From the NCBI GenBank assembly GCA_942159475.1, contig OW804095.1:60850773-60914772 (forward strand): 64,000 nucleotides of DNA. Direction: 5' to 3'. Both the position numbers and the translations under genes were made by a program. Below, piece by piece: positions 26,501 through 41,500 of the stretch; position 1 is the first letter of the stretch, and each line of letters starts with the position of its first letter. This DNA is from Sthenelais limicola (lineage: Eukaryota; Annelida; Polychaeta; Phyllodocida; Sigalionidae). Below the pieces are notes generated by a model, which was not told the origin of the DNA, did no database searches, and saw only the letters and a program-made list of their open reading frames with translations.

Positions 26501-29500
26501 CCCCTTCCATGGAATCAATGTATTCCCCATCATCGGACTCCATGGACTACCCATCGATGAGCTCAGTGACCTCAACCAGTCACGATTCCATGGACTCTCC
26601 ATCATTAGAATCAATGAGCTCACCTTCAATGGAATCATCCGATTCACCAAGCGACAGCTACCAACCAATAAGGCGCATCATCAGGAGACCAGCATCATTT
26701 AATTATAACAACATTACACCAAGGAACAGACGCAGAAATTGGAATAGATAAAATCAATGACTCTCTTTATAAGACTAGAAAAACGGACACGAACTCAGGC
26801 CTAAAAAGGCCAAGCAGCAGAACAATGGAAACAGAAATAAATGCACAAGTACATGTGCACAGACAGCAAAGACTCTTATAAGTTCATAGAATCGGTAGAC
26901 ATTATATTAGCATATACAAAAAAAAAAAAAAAATATATATATGTGTATTGGTGTAGGCGGATATGACGAGCAATTAGCTCAAAGAGAAAAGTCACTACTT
27001 TTCCTGAACATAGTATTAGTTCAAAGTAGATACGTCAAGTTAGAGATAGGTATTATACTACAACAGAATATAAGATGATTCTTTCCGGTGTCCCACCTTC
27101 TCGAATTGCAAGATTTTTCAAAGGGGGGGGGGGGGGGGGTATTATGTCATATCCGGCCTTATAATATTATGTAATAAGGCATAACCTAATTAGTATGTTT
27201 ATGAATATGATGATTTATGATTATAATGTTAATGAGAATGATAATAGTTAATTAATTCCATAATGTAAACATAACATGTAAGCCTAAGGTAACCTACATA
27301 TTGGCACTGTCTAGAACCCTCTAGAACATTGCATCATCAAGGATCCAGAACATTCATGTACATTGCATCATCTATCACATGGATCTTTCCAACTAGAAAG
27401 ATCCACATGATAGACCCAGATCCTTCAGGAACATTCCAAACGTCACATGGACGTTGCATACTTACCATACTATATAAGCTTCACATGTACCCATGTTCAT
27501 CAGTATTCATATATACATTCATCAATAAACTACGGAATCGTCAACCACGAGTTGTCTATTTCTTCATACCTATCAACAATACCAGGAATTGTACCGATGT
27601 GGCTTATACTTCATTTCCAGAGTTTGCAAAAGTATGCAGCATGTCCACAGATTTCCACTTCCCAGACCTCGAGCAGCAGTTCGAACGAATAGAGCTGGAT
27701 GTGGTAAAAGCCAATGAGTGGCGAGCTGCCCAGCGACTAACTGAGGATGGCGACAGAATATCCATTAAGTCCAGTGGCTCCAGTTCTAGCGAGGTATTTT
27801 TCCCATTTCTTGCATATACTCGAACTTTTATTCTCATGCCATCGCACCTTATCGCATTGCAAGTTCTAGTTTCTACCTCAAATCTAGCTTGTACAGCTTT
27901 CCCTTCGATGAGTATACATGCATACATACGTGACCTATTCCACCAATTCGACAACATGGGGTTTTTAAGCCTTAAGGTCAATAAAATGTCCCAAAAAATT
28001 AATTGTTCCAATGGAATTGCCTTTTTTATCTACCACATTGCTGAATCTACTGCGGGAACACTATTTAGGGGTTTTTACCTCAAAAAGTGTATAATTTTTT
28101 CAATGGGGATCGATTTTTGAACATGAAATTACATTTTTTTCACTTGTAATTTGAAATTAAATGCTAAGTTCCCAAAATATAAAGAGAAATCCTTGTATTT
28201 TTGTCTTTGCCATGACAACTAGTCACTTTGAGATTATCTGTGCAAAAAATCGTCCCAATAGTATGGTAATTTTGGAGACAGAGAAGGGAAATAGGCAAAT
28301 TCAAGTATGGGGTAGGATGGTGTCGCCTGACGATTACATTGTAAATAAATATAGAATAATTCTCAGAAAATTATGATTATTACTAAGATTTTACTCTAAA
28401 ATGATAGAATATACAATACTTAACTTATAAATACCACTGGCTCTATTGGGCGGTGGTCCCATTGGTTCCTATAGTATTAATACTGCAAAAGGTAGCTGGG
28501 GTGGGAAGGGGCGATTACACTCTTGAGGGCTCTATGAGACTTAATTGATATGCTATAATGCAATATTTTACTTTAATATACTGTTCTTATTTCACAAAAA
28601 TGAATATTGACATAATGCTATGTTTGTATGCACAATATGTGCTATAGTTTGTGGTTGGTCGCGTGTCGAGAACTATCACATACAAAATAGTTCAATACAT
28701 TATGTCCATATTTGTTTTATCTATTTCTAATTTAAATCGTCATTTAAGTAGAAATATGTACCATTATTCGTCATGCTATTTTTACCATATTTTTCATATT
28801 TGGGATCTATTTTCGACCCCCCTGTAGAAAAATTCCTAATAGTCAGAATGGTTCCAAACATGGCAGTTTAATGCGCATATATCTAAGGTTAATAGAAAAT
28901 AACAAATCAACTGTTAAATGTAAAAATTATTTTTGGGTACTCAGGGGGTGTCTAGGGGCCAAAATGTTGTCAAATTCGTGGAAATGGCCATGTACGGGAT
29001 CCAGGATCTAATGCAAAACTTACTGTTTTTTTCTGACACGTTTTTACCGCCCCGGAAAGCATTCCTATAATTTTATAATTCCTTTTAGTAATCATTTCTT
29101 ATTGCTGTCATTTAATACTTTCTTGACCAAATATTTTCATTACTATTATCGTAATTATTTCCAAAGTGATAAATTTGATTATTATTTGCAGAGAGACCGA
29201 GAAGACCGAAGTGGACGCATGCAACCTGGAGACTTCTATATGACACGACATTCAAACCTCTCTGAGGTACATGTCGTGTATCATTTGGTAGTAGACGATG
29301 GCGTCAAATCTAGTGACATAACCTCTCGACATAACGTCATTCTGGGAGTGAGGAACATCCTAAAGGCCTGCTTCAGATATGACGTGTTCACTGTCAACAT
29401 TCCACTTCTCCTGGTGCATGAGATGGCTGAGGTAAGAAAGAATTCCTATTAGAATTCCTAGTATATTTTATTTGTTCGCGAATGCGCTATTAATCCGTCT

Positions 29501-32500
29501 GTTAAGTAATTTATCGAGTATCGTTTAAAAAGCAACCAAATCAAAAGAGTGTACGGGATTCGATTAAGTAGAGTTCAGTCTCCCAAAGCAAGCTATACCT
29601 GTTATGAGTTTACCATTTTATTGATTAATTTATAAGAAGGATCAAAGGGTCGGCCATATATTAAATGGCAGCTGAGATCGACAGTGTGCCATTTCGCGCA
29701 CCTTTGACTGATTCTCAAACGAAGTGCCACGGGACATTACAAAGTGTTAATTCCTATAAAAGTATATTCAAGCTTTTGGTATGCAACTGAACATTCCGAC
29801 CGTTTCCCTTTATTATGGGACTTCCTAAACTGGCAAATTTGTCTGGGTTCGGCTTATTTTGCAACAATAATCACTTAATTTGTTTACACTAAAGTATATA
29901 ATACTATTTACCGATTCACTTAACATAAAGCAGCGCTCGCACATTAGCGATTTGTGTGCTAGCGTCAAAACGCCACTATAATCGCTGTGCTTAGCGGCTT
30001 CTGACACTATTGGCATAAACGATTTCATTGGCGAATTATGCCAGAATATCCACGCATGTAGTAGCGACTTGTCGCTATCAAACCTCAAAATCGCCGGTGC
30101 TAAGGCCAAAACCCTTGTAAAGTACAATCGCTCATCTGCGGGTGCACCTTTAAGGATTATACTACATATCCTCCTTAAGTTAATAGGATTTAAAAAACAA
30201 ATATTTAGTGGTTGAAATGTACTATTCATAAATTAAACTACAGCCAAGAATGTTGAAGAGTCGTGTGAATCTTCTGATTGTGCGTATATTAATTATTTGT
30301 ACGTGATGTATAATCTAGGAATGGATACTCTCCCCCTTCTTGCATAAGTTCTTCAACCTGCTCAAATATGGCTTGCATGACAGACAAAGTATTTTTGTAG
30401 CTATCATTTTAGGGTTGTGTTGAAGGTTATATTCATGTTAGAATACATGAATACCTTTCGCCTCAATAACTGTACGTTTATTTGCATACAATACACCATC
30501 ACTATAGTATCGACTTCTTGTAGGATAACACAACATGACGATATGCAATTTAATATACGAACAGATGATTGAATACTTTTTTGTAACCATGTGATTTCTG
30601 AATACCCCCTAGCGGAGTAATGAATCCAAGATATTTAAACCGTGTGGAACGAGTGTTTTAAGGCAAAAGATCAATGGGCTCCATTAACACTAGTTAAAAC
30701 CTTTACTCCCTGTCACTCAACTGTAACCCTTATAACATGCCATTGGGCCAACCACATTCACATTTTACAGGGAAGAAAGTACATAGATACTGTTGCTAAT
30801 GTTACCACACGTTACCCTGGTTGTTGCCAGGCGAGGACAAGTGAAATGTTTGATCTGAATCCGCGCTGATTCAGATGTGGTAGCGCATTTGGATAACACA
30901 CACGTTTCCATGATGGAATACTATTCTATTTTCGCTGGCACCAGCCTATTTTTAACATATATACGTTAACAGTAGGATTATTACATAGGAATTTCTTTCA
31001 TCAGAATCAATGAAACCGTATATCTGCAAACAATATTTATTGAAGGATTAAACACTAGTCCACTAGATAGCGGGACTGAGCCGTTGGAAGCTACGGCCCT
31101 CTAGTAGTCATGAAAGAAGCCAATGGCCTAGATATGAGACTACCAGTATTTAGCACACAATTAATGTATCCAACACACACACCAGCAATAGTGCTTCGCT
31201 CTCTATGATCCTACGGGTATTTCCATTTCATTTTTTGAATATCTCTTCTCATTTCAATAAATTTTGTTTCCTTTTAATCATTGTATTTCCTGGAACAATT
31301 GGGAGAATTTAAACAAATATTTGATTCATTGTATGGGTTAGTGTATAATAAATGATTTAATTTATCTTGGATCATTTAAAATGTGATATTTTGCATTATC
31401 GAAAGTGCTCTGTTATGATACGGTTACATGAACATAATATTTGATTCATCCAAACAAATCATTTATGATTTTGAAGAGATTTTACCGTTATACTTTTGCA
31501 ATCGAACATGTCTATCAAACTATAAATCAATTACCTTGCCATCTATCGTTAGTTTTTAAAAATAATTTTAATTTTGGCCAAAGTTTAATTTTTTTTCTCC
31601 CAGGGGCAACCGATTCCACATTTAAAAATAGCCAGTCTGATAGTTTGAGGAAGTTCTATCATTGAGATTTCAGTAAGAATGACGATGCGTTAGGGACTAT
31701 GATGTGTCAGTTTAAACATAGGGGGAGTATCCTTCCGTATCTAAAGCAATGACATCATTGGCCGTGAGTGGTATCATGGCATGCACCGCTGCCTAAGCAA
31801 TATTCCACTTTGAGTAATGATCATATATTCCCCGGATCCTATCAGCTTAACTGATTCGGTCGGTTTTGATTGGCTCACACACATCCTAAACTTAGGTTGT
31901 ATAGGTATGACCTAGCTTGGAATTTCAGTCAATTAAAAGATAAGCACCATTCAAATCATTTCCAATTAACTTGAAATATTGTTCTCACGGCGTCACGGCG
32001 ACATCAACAACGGACGCTCTTGTTGCTTGGATATCCCTATCCATACTGTTTTAACCTCATTATCATTTAGATCTAATGAAGTTAAAAAGGGATTTAATTC
32101 TAAAAAGTCCACAGATTATCCACAGGAGATAAAAGTGCTATCTTATCTTAGAAATAAATGAATAAATTCCTTCTTCCCAATGAGAAAGTCATTGGTTTGG
32201 CACTACATGGTTTCGCTAATAATAGCTCGTCAGGCCACTGGCATCGGGAATGATGTCAATCGGGGGATATATCATAAATGGATGTACCAAATACACCTTG
32301 TCTCTATTTCCGAAAAATAATGAGAGTTCCAAGTATTCTTACATCATTATCAATAAAATGCTCGAAATACTGGAAAATCCGTTCAGCTTGGTGGGGCCTA
32401 AAATGGCCCAACAGCGGAGATGGATAGGGATTGACGTCAGCTTTCCTACATAGCAATCATCATACACCGGTGGGTTGGGGGGGCTTAGCCCCCAACGAAT

Positions 32501-35500
32501 TTTTACATCTGGGGGCCTCCTACGGCCCCTTTGTTCCCTAAAGCTTCGCTATCGGTTGTGTGTAATACAAATTTTAACTAGAAATATTGATTTACGATCT
32601 CGAATTTATCCGTAAAATTGAAATGTATCGCCTGACGCACACATATGGCCGATTTTGCCCCCTATTGCCCCACGATTTGGGTCTCCTGGTGAATCTTAGG
32701 ATTTCATTTCAAATCCTAGTTTATGTTTTTGAAATAACATAAACCATGGTTTGAAATGAAATCTTATGAGTCACATGGAGACCCAAATCGTGGGGCAATC
32801 GGGAGCCAAATCGGACCTGTGTGCGTCGGGCTTAAGATACACACAAATAGATGTGTGACAAATAACAATGTTCTGTGGAACTTTTTGTTTCAAAAACCCA
32901 TTCTGATAAAATAAACTTCTGTGGGTTAATTACAAGGGCTTAAAATACAGCTAGGCTTCATGGGTGGGATTACGGTACACACACGCATGAATTATATATA
33001 TTCTCGCTTTGTGGGTGAATTTCTGCTGCGTATGAACTTAACCTAGTAGAACTTGGACAGCTACCAAAACACATCGGCCAGTCTGGCTACTATGTGCGTG
33101 TATGTATGTATTCTTATTGTGCGGTATACCTCTACGGTATACCCACTGCACTGGTCAGGTCGTGGAAGAGAAAGCTTGCTTGATCAGCGTATATATGTTT
33201 GCCATATATAGAAGCACTTGATGTGTATTCTCTACAAAAACCTCTCCGCACCGACCCATTGACCCAATATTGAATGCAGGCAAATTGCTCTGATTCAGTG
33301 ACTACATGTATGGGTTCTCACCCAAGGCAATATGTTGGCGATCTGTATAAATGAAGTGTCTATTTTTTACTTTTCTGATGAACGGCAATAAATATAGGAT
33401 TGGAAGTCTGATATTTATAATCTTCAAATTCATTACCCGAAGACCATCACATGTGTTTCAACGAAACCATCAAAATTGCAGCAGCTGTTTGTTTAGTTGA
33501 CCCCTCGAGGCACTGGCTTCCCGGAGACTATCCTGGGGTCAACTGGACCTATCCCTTTAATACTAGACGTGCACATTGCCTTTTAATGACTTACTTATTG
33601 TCAGATAAATCGAGCCCATTTAAATAAACAAAATCAGTTTTTTCTCGAAATTTTAAGTTTTTCCGGATTGTAATGAAAAATTCCATTGCTGTTGCAAATT
33701 ATCCCTGATTCAATATTTTTGTGCAAGTAAGTAAACGAAGGTCATGAGCTTTTTCTGATATATATTTTGGGGACAATGAGGAGCACATGTACACAGATGC
33801 TCCAGTGCAGTTAAACCCAAATTGACACTTAATTTCCCCATTTATCGAAAATTTAACGGTCTGTTTCATTCGGGTCGAATGTTTTTTGACGCGCTTTGAA
33901 TATATAATTTCTATGAAATTATCTCAGCATTGATTTTTCAAAGTGCAAATGACCGGGGCCAAGGATCATTTGCATATTCTTATATCCGAATGGTAGTTCA
34001 CTAGAATATTATTCAAAACCTCCTCTATCACATAAGATCTACCGCAAATAGAAATTGATATTTTGCGACTTGGCCCGGAGCCAGAAGTTTACACGTAGCA
34101 TTATTTCCTGTATTCGTCGGAATCTTACCTTAGTCACTCGTGGTCATACATTTAGCATGAAGGCTGTTTCACGTATTCAAGAGTTATTTATGTACGACAC
34201 GGTTAAGTGTGCCATGGGCTCGGTTTTTATGGTTTAAAGATTGTTATATATATTAAAGCATCCTGGTATCATATATATGGTCCTTAAATTGTCCTTGTAA
34301 TTATTCAAGCTAGTCATTCCATTAAGAGTTCTGATGGTCGTTTAACATATAACAATGAGTGGTGAGGTGAATCATCAAAGGGATTTTAAATGAATTATTT
34401 TTATTAAATGATATTCATCTAAAGAAAATAATCTAATTTTGAAATAAATAAAAAAGAAATCATTTAATTTTGTAATGACGCTTGACGCTCTTACACTTCT
34501 CTCGTGTCATTTACGACTAGGTGTAGAATATGATTTCTGCCGACGCACTAGCCATTTGTCATACTGATACACAGTTAATTTGACAGTGGGGAAAGGACCA
34601 GGACACTGATTATGCTTATTGCCTTTATATTATAGTTATCCAGGGGTCAAGGTTCTGCAAGTGTGAGGAATAGTAATATTAACTATAAAATACTTTTTAA
34701 AAACATCTTACCAGTTGACATCAGAATGTATTATTTCTATCATAAAGTGTTATTCTTGATTTATTCAGTATAAAAGAGGCTTTAAAGTGTTGATAAAGGT
34801 TGTTTATTGGCGAATGTTTGTTGGATTAAGGATAGCTACGTTCTGTCTCGACCACGGACGACCACGGATGATATTTCATAACATAGACTAGTATAGGACT
34901 AAGTAGTGTCCACTATTCCGCGTTCGCAATATCTATGTTTATATTGGTTATATTAGCTATATTAGCCACTCCATAGTATATCAGATATGAATAAGTGTAA
35001 TAATTACGCATATATATCACTGACAGTAACTATATTTTTAAACGATGTTATTTTCACTCATTGGTGAAATACAAACTCAGGACTTTCATCTATGTTTATG
35101 TTTTTTTCTTAAATCAGATGTTAGGGCACATATCAAACGGTATATCAAAGCGTCAGCACATTTGGATTCCGCACCTTATTCTGTGTATTATTTGGATGTA
35201 ATGTCTTCTGCATTTTTCATCTAGAAATTTTCCCAATCGATGGAGCAGGAATTAATGTGTAACTCACCATCTTTCTAGCATTCGTTGGTGTCCTTTAAAT
35301 CTCCAATAAAAACAAACACACGTGTATTTTCATTTACAGGAAATGACGATCCCTTGGTGCCTGCGGCGCGCTGAACTTGTCTTTAAATGTGTCAAAGGTT
35401 TCATGATGGAGCTAGCCACCTGGGGTGGACAACAATCTAGGACAATCAATTTCCTCGTACCCAAGGTAAGCCTTTAACTTAACGTTATAACTCCACGATA

Positions 35501-38500
35501 TAAGGTATTTTAATTTTGTATTTAAAGATTTTTATTCAGCAAGAATATCATGCAAATTACACTTTTCTCAGTCATGCTGGTTTCATGGTAGTTCAATCTA
35601 TTGTGGACAGAACCATTTTTTAAAATTTGTAATACCACACATAAGACTCTATCAAAGAGTAGGCAAAATAAAGGTTTGTCTGATTTAATGTATTTCCAAG
35701 CAATTTCCGTGATTAGCGCTAGATGACATGTGTTTTTCTGGTCGTCTAGATGGCTTAGTTGCTATAGATGGTAAGCCCACAGGTAGTAAAACAACTGTAA
35801 TGGCCATTTTAAGATTAGTTATTTTTTACTTCCAAGCAGTTGGGAAATACCGGTTCCCTAGAAGTGGTCGTAATATATAAACTGAGTATTTTGTCTGTGG
35901 AAAAACACCATATTTTGTTCGTCAGTTATTTGCTAGAAAACCAGTTTAGTACCATTCACAAATAACGCGCTCACGCATTATGTACAAATTCATATTAATT
36001 GGTGGTTATAATTTTTTTTATACAGTCTAGGGTTTGTCCGCAGAGAACTATCAGCAGGGGGAAGTTTCCTCCACCCTAATCCCTAACCCAAACATGTATC
36101 AATTAGTCCCCGAATGCAAGTGGTGTCAGTATCAATTAGCAGGTGGTCCACTCATCTTTAAACTTTATTTTAAATTGTGAAATATACTAACTAAATCGTT
36201 TTTGGAAGTATTCTCCTAGCCATAAGAACTATTCTCATCTTTATTTCATCAATGAGTGACGACTATGAGGAAAGATATTAAAGCTTTGTATTTGTGATGT
36301 GACTGTGAGTGGGTGGATTCTAACACAAGGGAGAGAGAGACACATGGTTTTGGTTAGGTGTGACAGTGCACTTGGTCATGGTGCTGTAATGGCCTGTTAT
36401 ACATAATATACATTTGCCGAATGGTATTACATAATCGGCTCGTCAGAGCCGGAAAATATCGGTTGGAACCTACAGTGTATAAGAAATGATGTCTATTCAC
36501 TTTAGATATGATCTCTTGGTAATGTTATTAAAAGATGTAGACACAAGTCAAACCAAGAAAATTGCCATAGCTATATAAAACCTCAGGCTATTATTAGGCT
36601 CTGCTCGTGAAAGTAATTTATTCAACTACAAAGTGACGTGATATATGCCGCAATGGTGTCCACGTTTTAGAATGTGTATTTTCATATGCATATATTATTT
36701 TTATATCATATCACATGGCCTTATGATATGAACTATCTAAAATACCCACGGTGCTGTGAATAGATAGGTCTTGGGAATGAAACATTTGTACGGAGCTTAT
36801 CATAATTTTGTAGTGAGAACACGGACAAGAGTTTACCATCTGGTCATCTATCTCTTGTCTAATCTGTACTCAATATTAACTACACTCCACAATCTACTTA
36901 TCTTGAAAGTCTTCCTCTTATCTCATGCCCAACATTATTTAACTCCACTTAATATCACTAATGCAATGTTGAGAAGCCGCTGTTTGATAATGTTGATGTG
37001 GAATAACTTTGGCAATGATGTATGTATCATTTTTGATAGTTGTGAATGGGAAGGTCTGCTGTCTACCTGTACACACCTGGCAACGTGGCAGGACAAGGTT
37101 ACCGCCTGGAGTAGGCGGTTGTGGAGGAGGAACAGGAGACACAGATCTCCAGTGACACGCCCCCCCCCCCCCCCCCACACACACACACAACTCATATAAC
37201 ATTTCTGAATTACTAACATTAAGTATGGGCAAGGAGCGGCAGGACGAGTCTAGTATGTGAATGAGAGAGATGTGTGAATTTAGGTGTGTAGTATGGGAGA
37301 CGGAGACATAGTAGTGTCCTGGGACTTAGTCTGGCAGTTCGCAGCTTTACATCTTACATGTCTATTGAACGAAATGGTTGAAAACACTCGGGTGGTCACA
37401 CGTCCAAAATAAATCTTACATGTCCTATTGATTTATCATTTTCATAAGGCATACACTTTCTTAATAGGAAGACCGGGATATAACTTTTTCGATCCTGCTA
37501 CAAAAGGCTTATGCCAATGTAGCAACCCTGAATGAATAATAAAAAAAGAAACAGACTATTCAACGATTAATATATTTCATATATAATCTTAGATTTTTGT
37601 CTAACTCGAAGCTTTTATATGATTGAGATTAAGGATCGATGAATTTATGTTTAAGTTTGTCCAATAGTACCAACAGCTGTGGACTTGTAAAAGCCGCTTG
37701 ATGAAATTCGTATCTGCGTGTTTGAGGACTTGATATAGATGTGATAGCAGAGTCTGGCTGGATAACAGGTCTCAGTGGCATTTTATTGTTATGGGTATAT
37801 AGGCGTAAATATAATATGCCTATATTTATACAGAATTCAAGTGTTATATGTCTGTAAATTGAGCCATAGATTTGTGATCAAAATGAATACGCCTTGTTGA
37901 CATAGGTAAGGTTGGATGACACGGCAATTGGTGGATAAGCAAACTGTTCACCTGCTGACTGTTTATCTTTTATTGACCAAGTCAACAGCCCACATGGTAC
38001 TGCATACGTCCGTGTTTATTTAATTGTCATCATGTGGCAGGTTTAAAGTCACACCATTGATCTCATACATTTCAACCACGTGTAAAAGTCCATCAAACAT
38101 CAGCCATTTTTGTGGTGATACATACATTATTTGATAATATTTGATTTGCAAACTAATTGGTGATCACACGTAACAGTTCGAGTGATGCAGGCGATGACAC
38201 AATACTTAGTGTCACTTCCTACAAAGCAGTTCTCCAGTTAAAAGTTGCATTAGCAGCAAATTTCCACCAAAAACATTTATTTTTATTTTGTGGCCTTTTA
38301 ATTCCTTATCCATCCGAATGTTACCAAGATGGAATACTATAAATGGAATTTGGATTGTTCTTCTTGGTACATCTCCCAAGTTAATCATTTCGGTAAAAAC
38401 CAGAATCTATATATATTCTATAGGTCTCTTTCTTTTGCTATATCGGTCATATGACCATAAGCTAAACTTGTTTTGTACTTAGCTAGGAATGTAGCTTTAA

Positions 38501-41500
38501 TTGTGATCTGGGACACCCAAATACCAGCTAGGAAGTTTATATTGTTACATAATCACATTTTTGAGATAGCTGTAAGGGGTATACGCATACGAGTTATTCT
38601 ATTATCATGTGGATAAGGGACTATTGTATTTATAGCTCTACGTACACACTTTCTATGTTGTTCGGACAGTTATTATTACTGGAAGATGGTCATTATCCAA
38701 GGACAAATTGGGGGATTTTTATGAAAATTCCCCCCAAAATGCTAAATAGATTCATTAAAAATGTTGTTTAATCCCGTCTACTTAGTTTCGTCTTTCACTT
38801 GCTCATAGTTTCACTTATAATACATTGGAGTGGATCGACTGATATGCGTGGTCACGTTTCTTAGCACAATGTTGTGATGTGGCTTGGACAATTGTGGACC
38901 GTATCAGTATTAAGTCCACGTGGCATCCGCGAAGGAAGGCCCTGGCTATGTGTACAGTGTACATGTATGTTGTATGATTGATAGCAAAGTGTAAAATGGG
39001 TAGGAGTTAGTAATATTGCGATAGTGTCTGTGATGATTGGTTTGGTGATATAATGGGCGTTTCGTGGCGCGGTCAATACAGTAATGTGGGCATTAGCATA
39101 GGGGTAGTTGTAATAATGGGACCTGGGTAAACCATCTCCATGCATGCTCAAAGGCACCTTTTCCCCCTGAGGTACCTCTGCTATACATACACGTATACGT
39201 ATAAACTCACGCCTTTCTCTCAGGGAAACAACTTTTTAGTCCCTGAAATATATTATGTAGTTACCTGCTGCGGGTATCTATATAATAAACAGTGATTTTT
39301 TTGTCGATTATGTTCTTGGAATCTGTCATGTTTCCAGTCGTCTTTATGCTCTGTACAGTTCCGTCGTCCCTTTCCGGAGGACAATATATGTGGTTTGTGA
39401 AGTTATCTGGAGTGGAAATGTGATTTTGAAGCCTTTTTTAAATCGGGATATCCACACTCTATTTATAGCCAGGGAAGAAAGTATGCATGGTCAAATCAAT
39501 GATCATGTGACCCAGGTCAATGAGCCCTTGAGCCAATTGATCATGTGACCCAGGGATGTAACTGGCCCCGTCATGCAAGTGGGAAAAAGAAAGAGTGGGG
39601 AAGAGAGAGGGTGGGGAGGGACGAGAGAGAGGGGTGGGGGAGTGGAGGCAGAGGGGGAGGGGAAGTGGGCAGAGAGAGGGGGAGGGTATGGATGGGAGAG
39701 GGAGGGGGATGGAGAAGAAGAGAGAGAGAGGGGGAAAAGATGCGGAGGGAGAGGGTGGGGGAATCAGATAGGGAGAGGGAGAAGACGATAGAGAAAAGAG
39801 GGGGAGGGGGAGGGAAAAAGACGGGAGGGAGAGGATGGGGGGTGGGGAGTAAGGGAGAGAATGAAAGAAGCAGAAGGAGAGGGTGGGGGAAATCGGATAG
39901 GGAGAGGGAGAAGCGGATACAGAGAGAAGAGGGGGAGAGAGTGAGTGAGATTGGTTGCTTTACGCCCTTATCAACACATTTAAGATTGTTATATCAAGGG
40001 CGGGAGAGCTGAGAGGGAGGCAGTTTATTATCATACCCAGGAAATAGAGATAGAGAAGAAGGGAGAGAGAGACAGAGAAAGAAAGGCACTTTATGGTCAT
40101 ACCCAGGACCAAGAGGGGGAGAGAGAAGAGGGGTAGTGTAGGGACAGGGAGAGAGGCAGGGGGAGAAAAGGAGAGGCAGAGAGAGAGGAGGAAGGGAGGC
40201 AGAGTGAGAGGAAGATGGTGACTGTCCAGAGGACGGGTACTTTGCTAGTGTAAGATAAGAGATAAGATACGGCGAAAGAACGGATATTTTGACCTAATGG
40301 GTAGTCAAACTTCTGATTAAGACAGGTCTTCCAGTTGATTAACTGTTTAATTGCCTATTTCTTATTTCTCACTTATGTTTATACAGATAAATGTCGTATT
40401 GCCTGTGACACCCTCCCACTGTTTCCTCCATTTATAATTTAGTAGATCTACATTTTGTCAATTTATTTCACCTTTGGCTGTGGTCAATACGTACGGCCCA
40501 TTGAGTTAACACTGAGAGCTCAACTCAGTCCTGAGGACGATACAACGGCCGTATCAGGCCTCAGGACTGATATGGAATGGATATAGTTCCCTAACAATTA
40601 TAGTATTATCGCATATAAATGAGTTGCAAAATTAAAAAAAATAATTGAATACATTTATAAAAGTAATTTTACTACAAAACTGTGAGCAAAATCAATGTAC
40701 ATGACACTGCAGAATTAAATAATTTTGCGTTCTAAAATATAGTCCTGACCCTCGCGGCTTGGAAAAAGCAGCGTGTAGAAATACAAATGCGTCATGACGG
40801 GCGTCATGATGTAAACAAAGTCGTCGACGTCAACCCCAAGGAACATCAATTCACCTCTATCAATATTTCTCTCATTTTCGGTGCATGTTGATAAGTAAAG
40901 GCGAAATAAATGCAAAAAAATCCGCGGGACATCGCGGGAAATCCGTATCGTCCCTTGGCTTCGGTATCCGACCGCGGGTGCTACGCACCCTTGGTCAGAT
41001 ACCTCCGCTGCGGGACGATACAGCTTCCCGCGATGTCCCTTGGTCATTTTTGTCTTAATATCTCCTGGAGGTGTTCAAATACCTAGGGTTGTTCTTGTGA
41101 TCTTAGAACGATATAACCTTCGATTTTTTTAAATTCTGAGAATGTGAAAAAAAATGAATGGTGCCACTCCTCCTATTCGCCATACAATGGTTTGTGTATT
41201 GGCATTTGGTCAAGGAATAGGTGCTATCTATATTTGCTTTGTGTGGTAGGTCTTTCTTATCATTCCAGTGCATCACAAGATGTACTTCTTCGTTACTTAT
41301 ACACGTTCACTGTATATCTGACTGAGAAGTACATCTTGTAATGCACTGGCCATACCGGTCCAGAAGCATATCGCCAAGGTGGTGTACCGTGTAACTGTTT
41401 GGCTGGTTAGTTTAGTAAGATTATTGTACTCAGGATCTATAGCCTACCCTACCCCCACCCACCCTCTAGCACAAAGCTGTTGATTGTTTGTTGACAAGGG

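Larger units (their letters stand above)
17431..27575 (+). mobile_element. Errantivirus/gypsy-type LTR retroelement with env-like gene, lacking integrase
   Basis: The element is 10,145 bp with 431 bp LTRs that begin TG and end CA, flanked by ACAA. It has a primer-binding-site-like TGG box right after the 5' LTR and a polypurine tract before the 3' LTR. The order is gag, protease, RT, RNase H, a short integrase N-terminal leader, a ~950 bp gap, env-like, and a small accessory frame. The LTRs differ at three sites only, so the insertion is recent. The protease-RT region is broken by a stop and two frame changes, and the integrase core is missing. The element lies in sense orientation in intron 8 of FERRY3. 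Mobilisation would have required integrase supplied by a relative. Confidence 0.93.

Noticed and set aside
36771..37199. 142-codon plus-strand frame in FERRY3 intron 11
   Set aside because: It ends in the C17/(CA)n tract, has no motifs and lies inside an intron; considered chance.
39545..40012. 155-codon Gly/Arg/Glu-rich frame
   Set aside because: A by-product of the purine-rich tract; the other frames are equally open because stop codons are rare in such composition.
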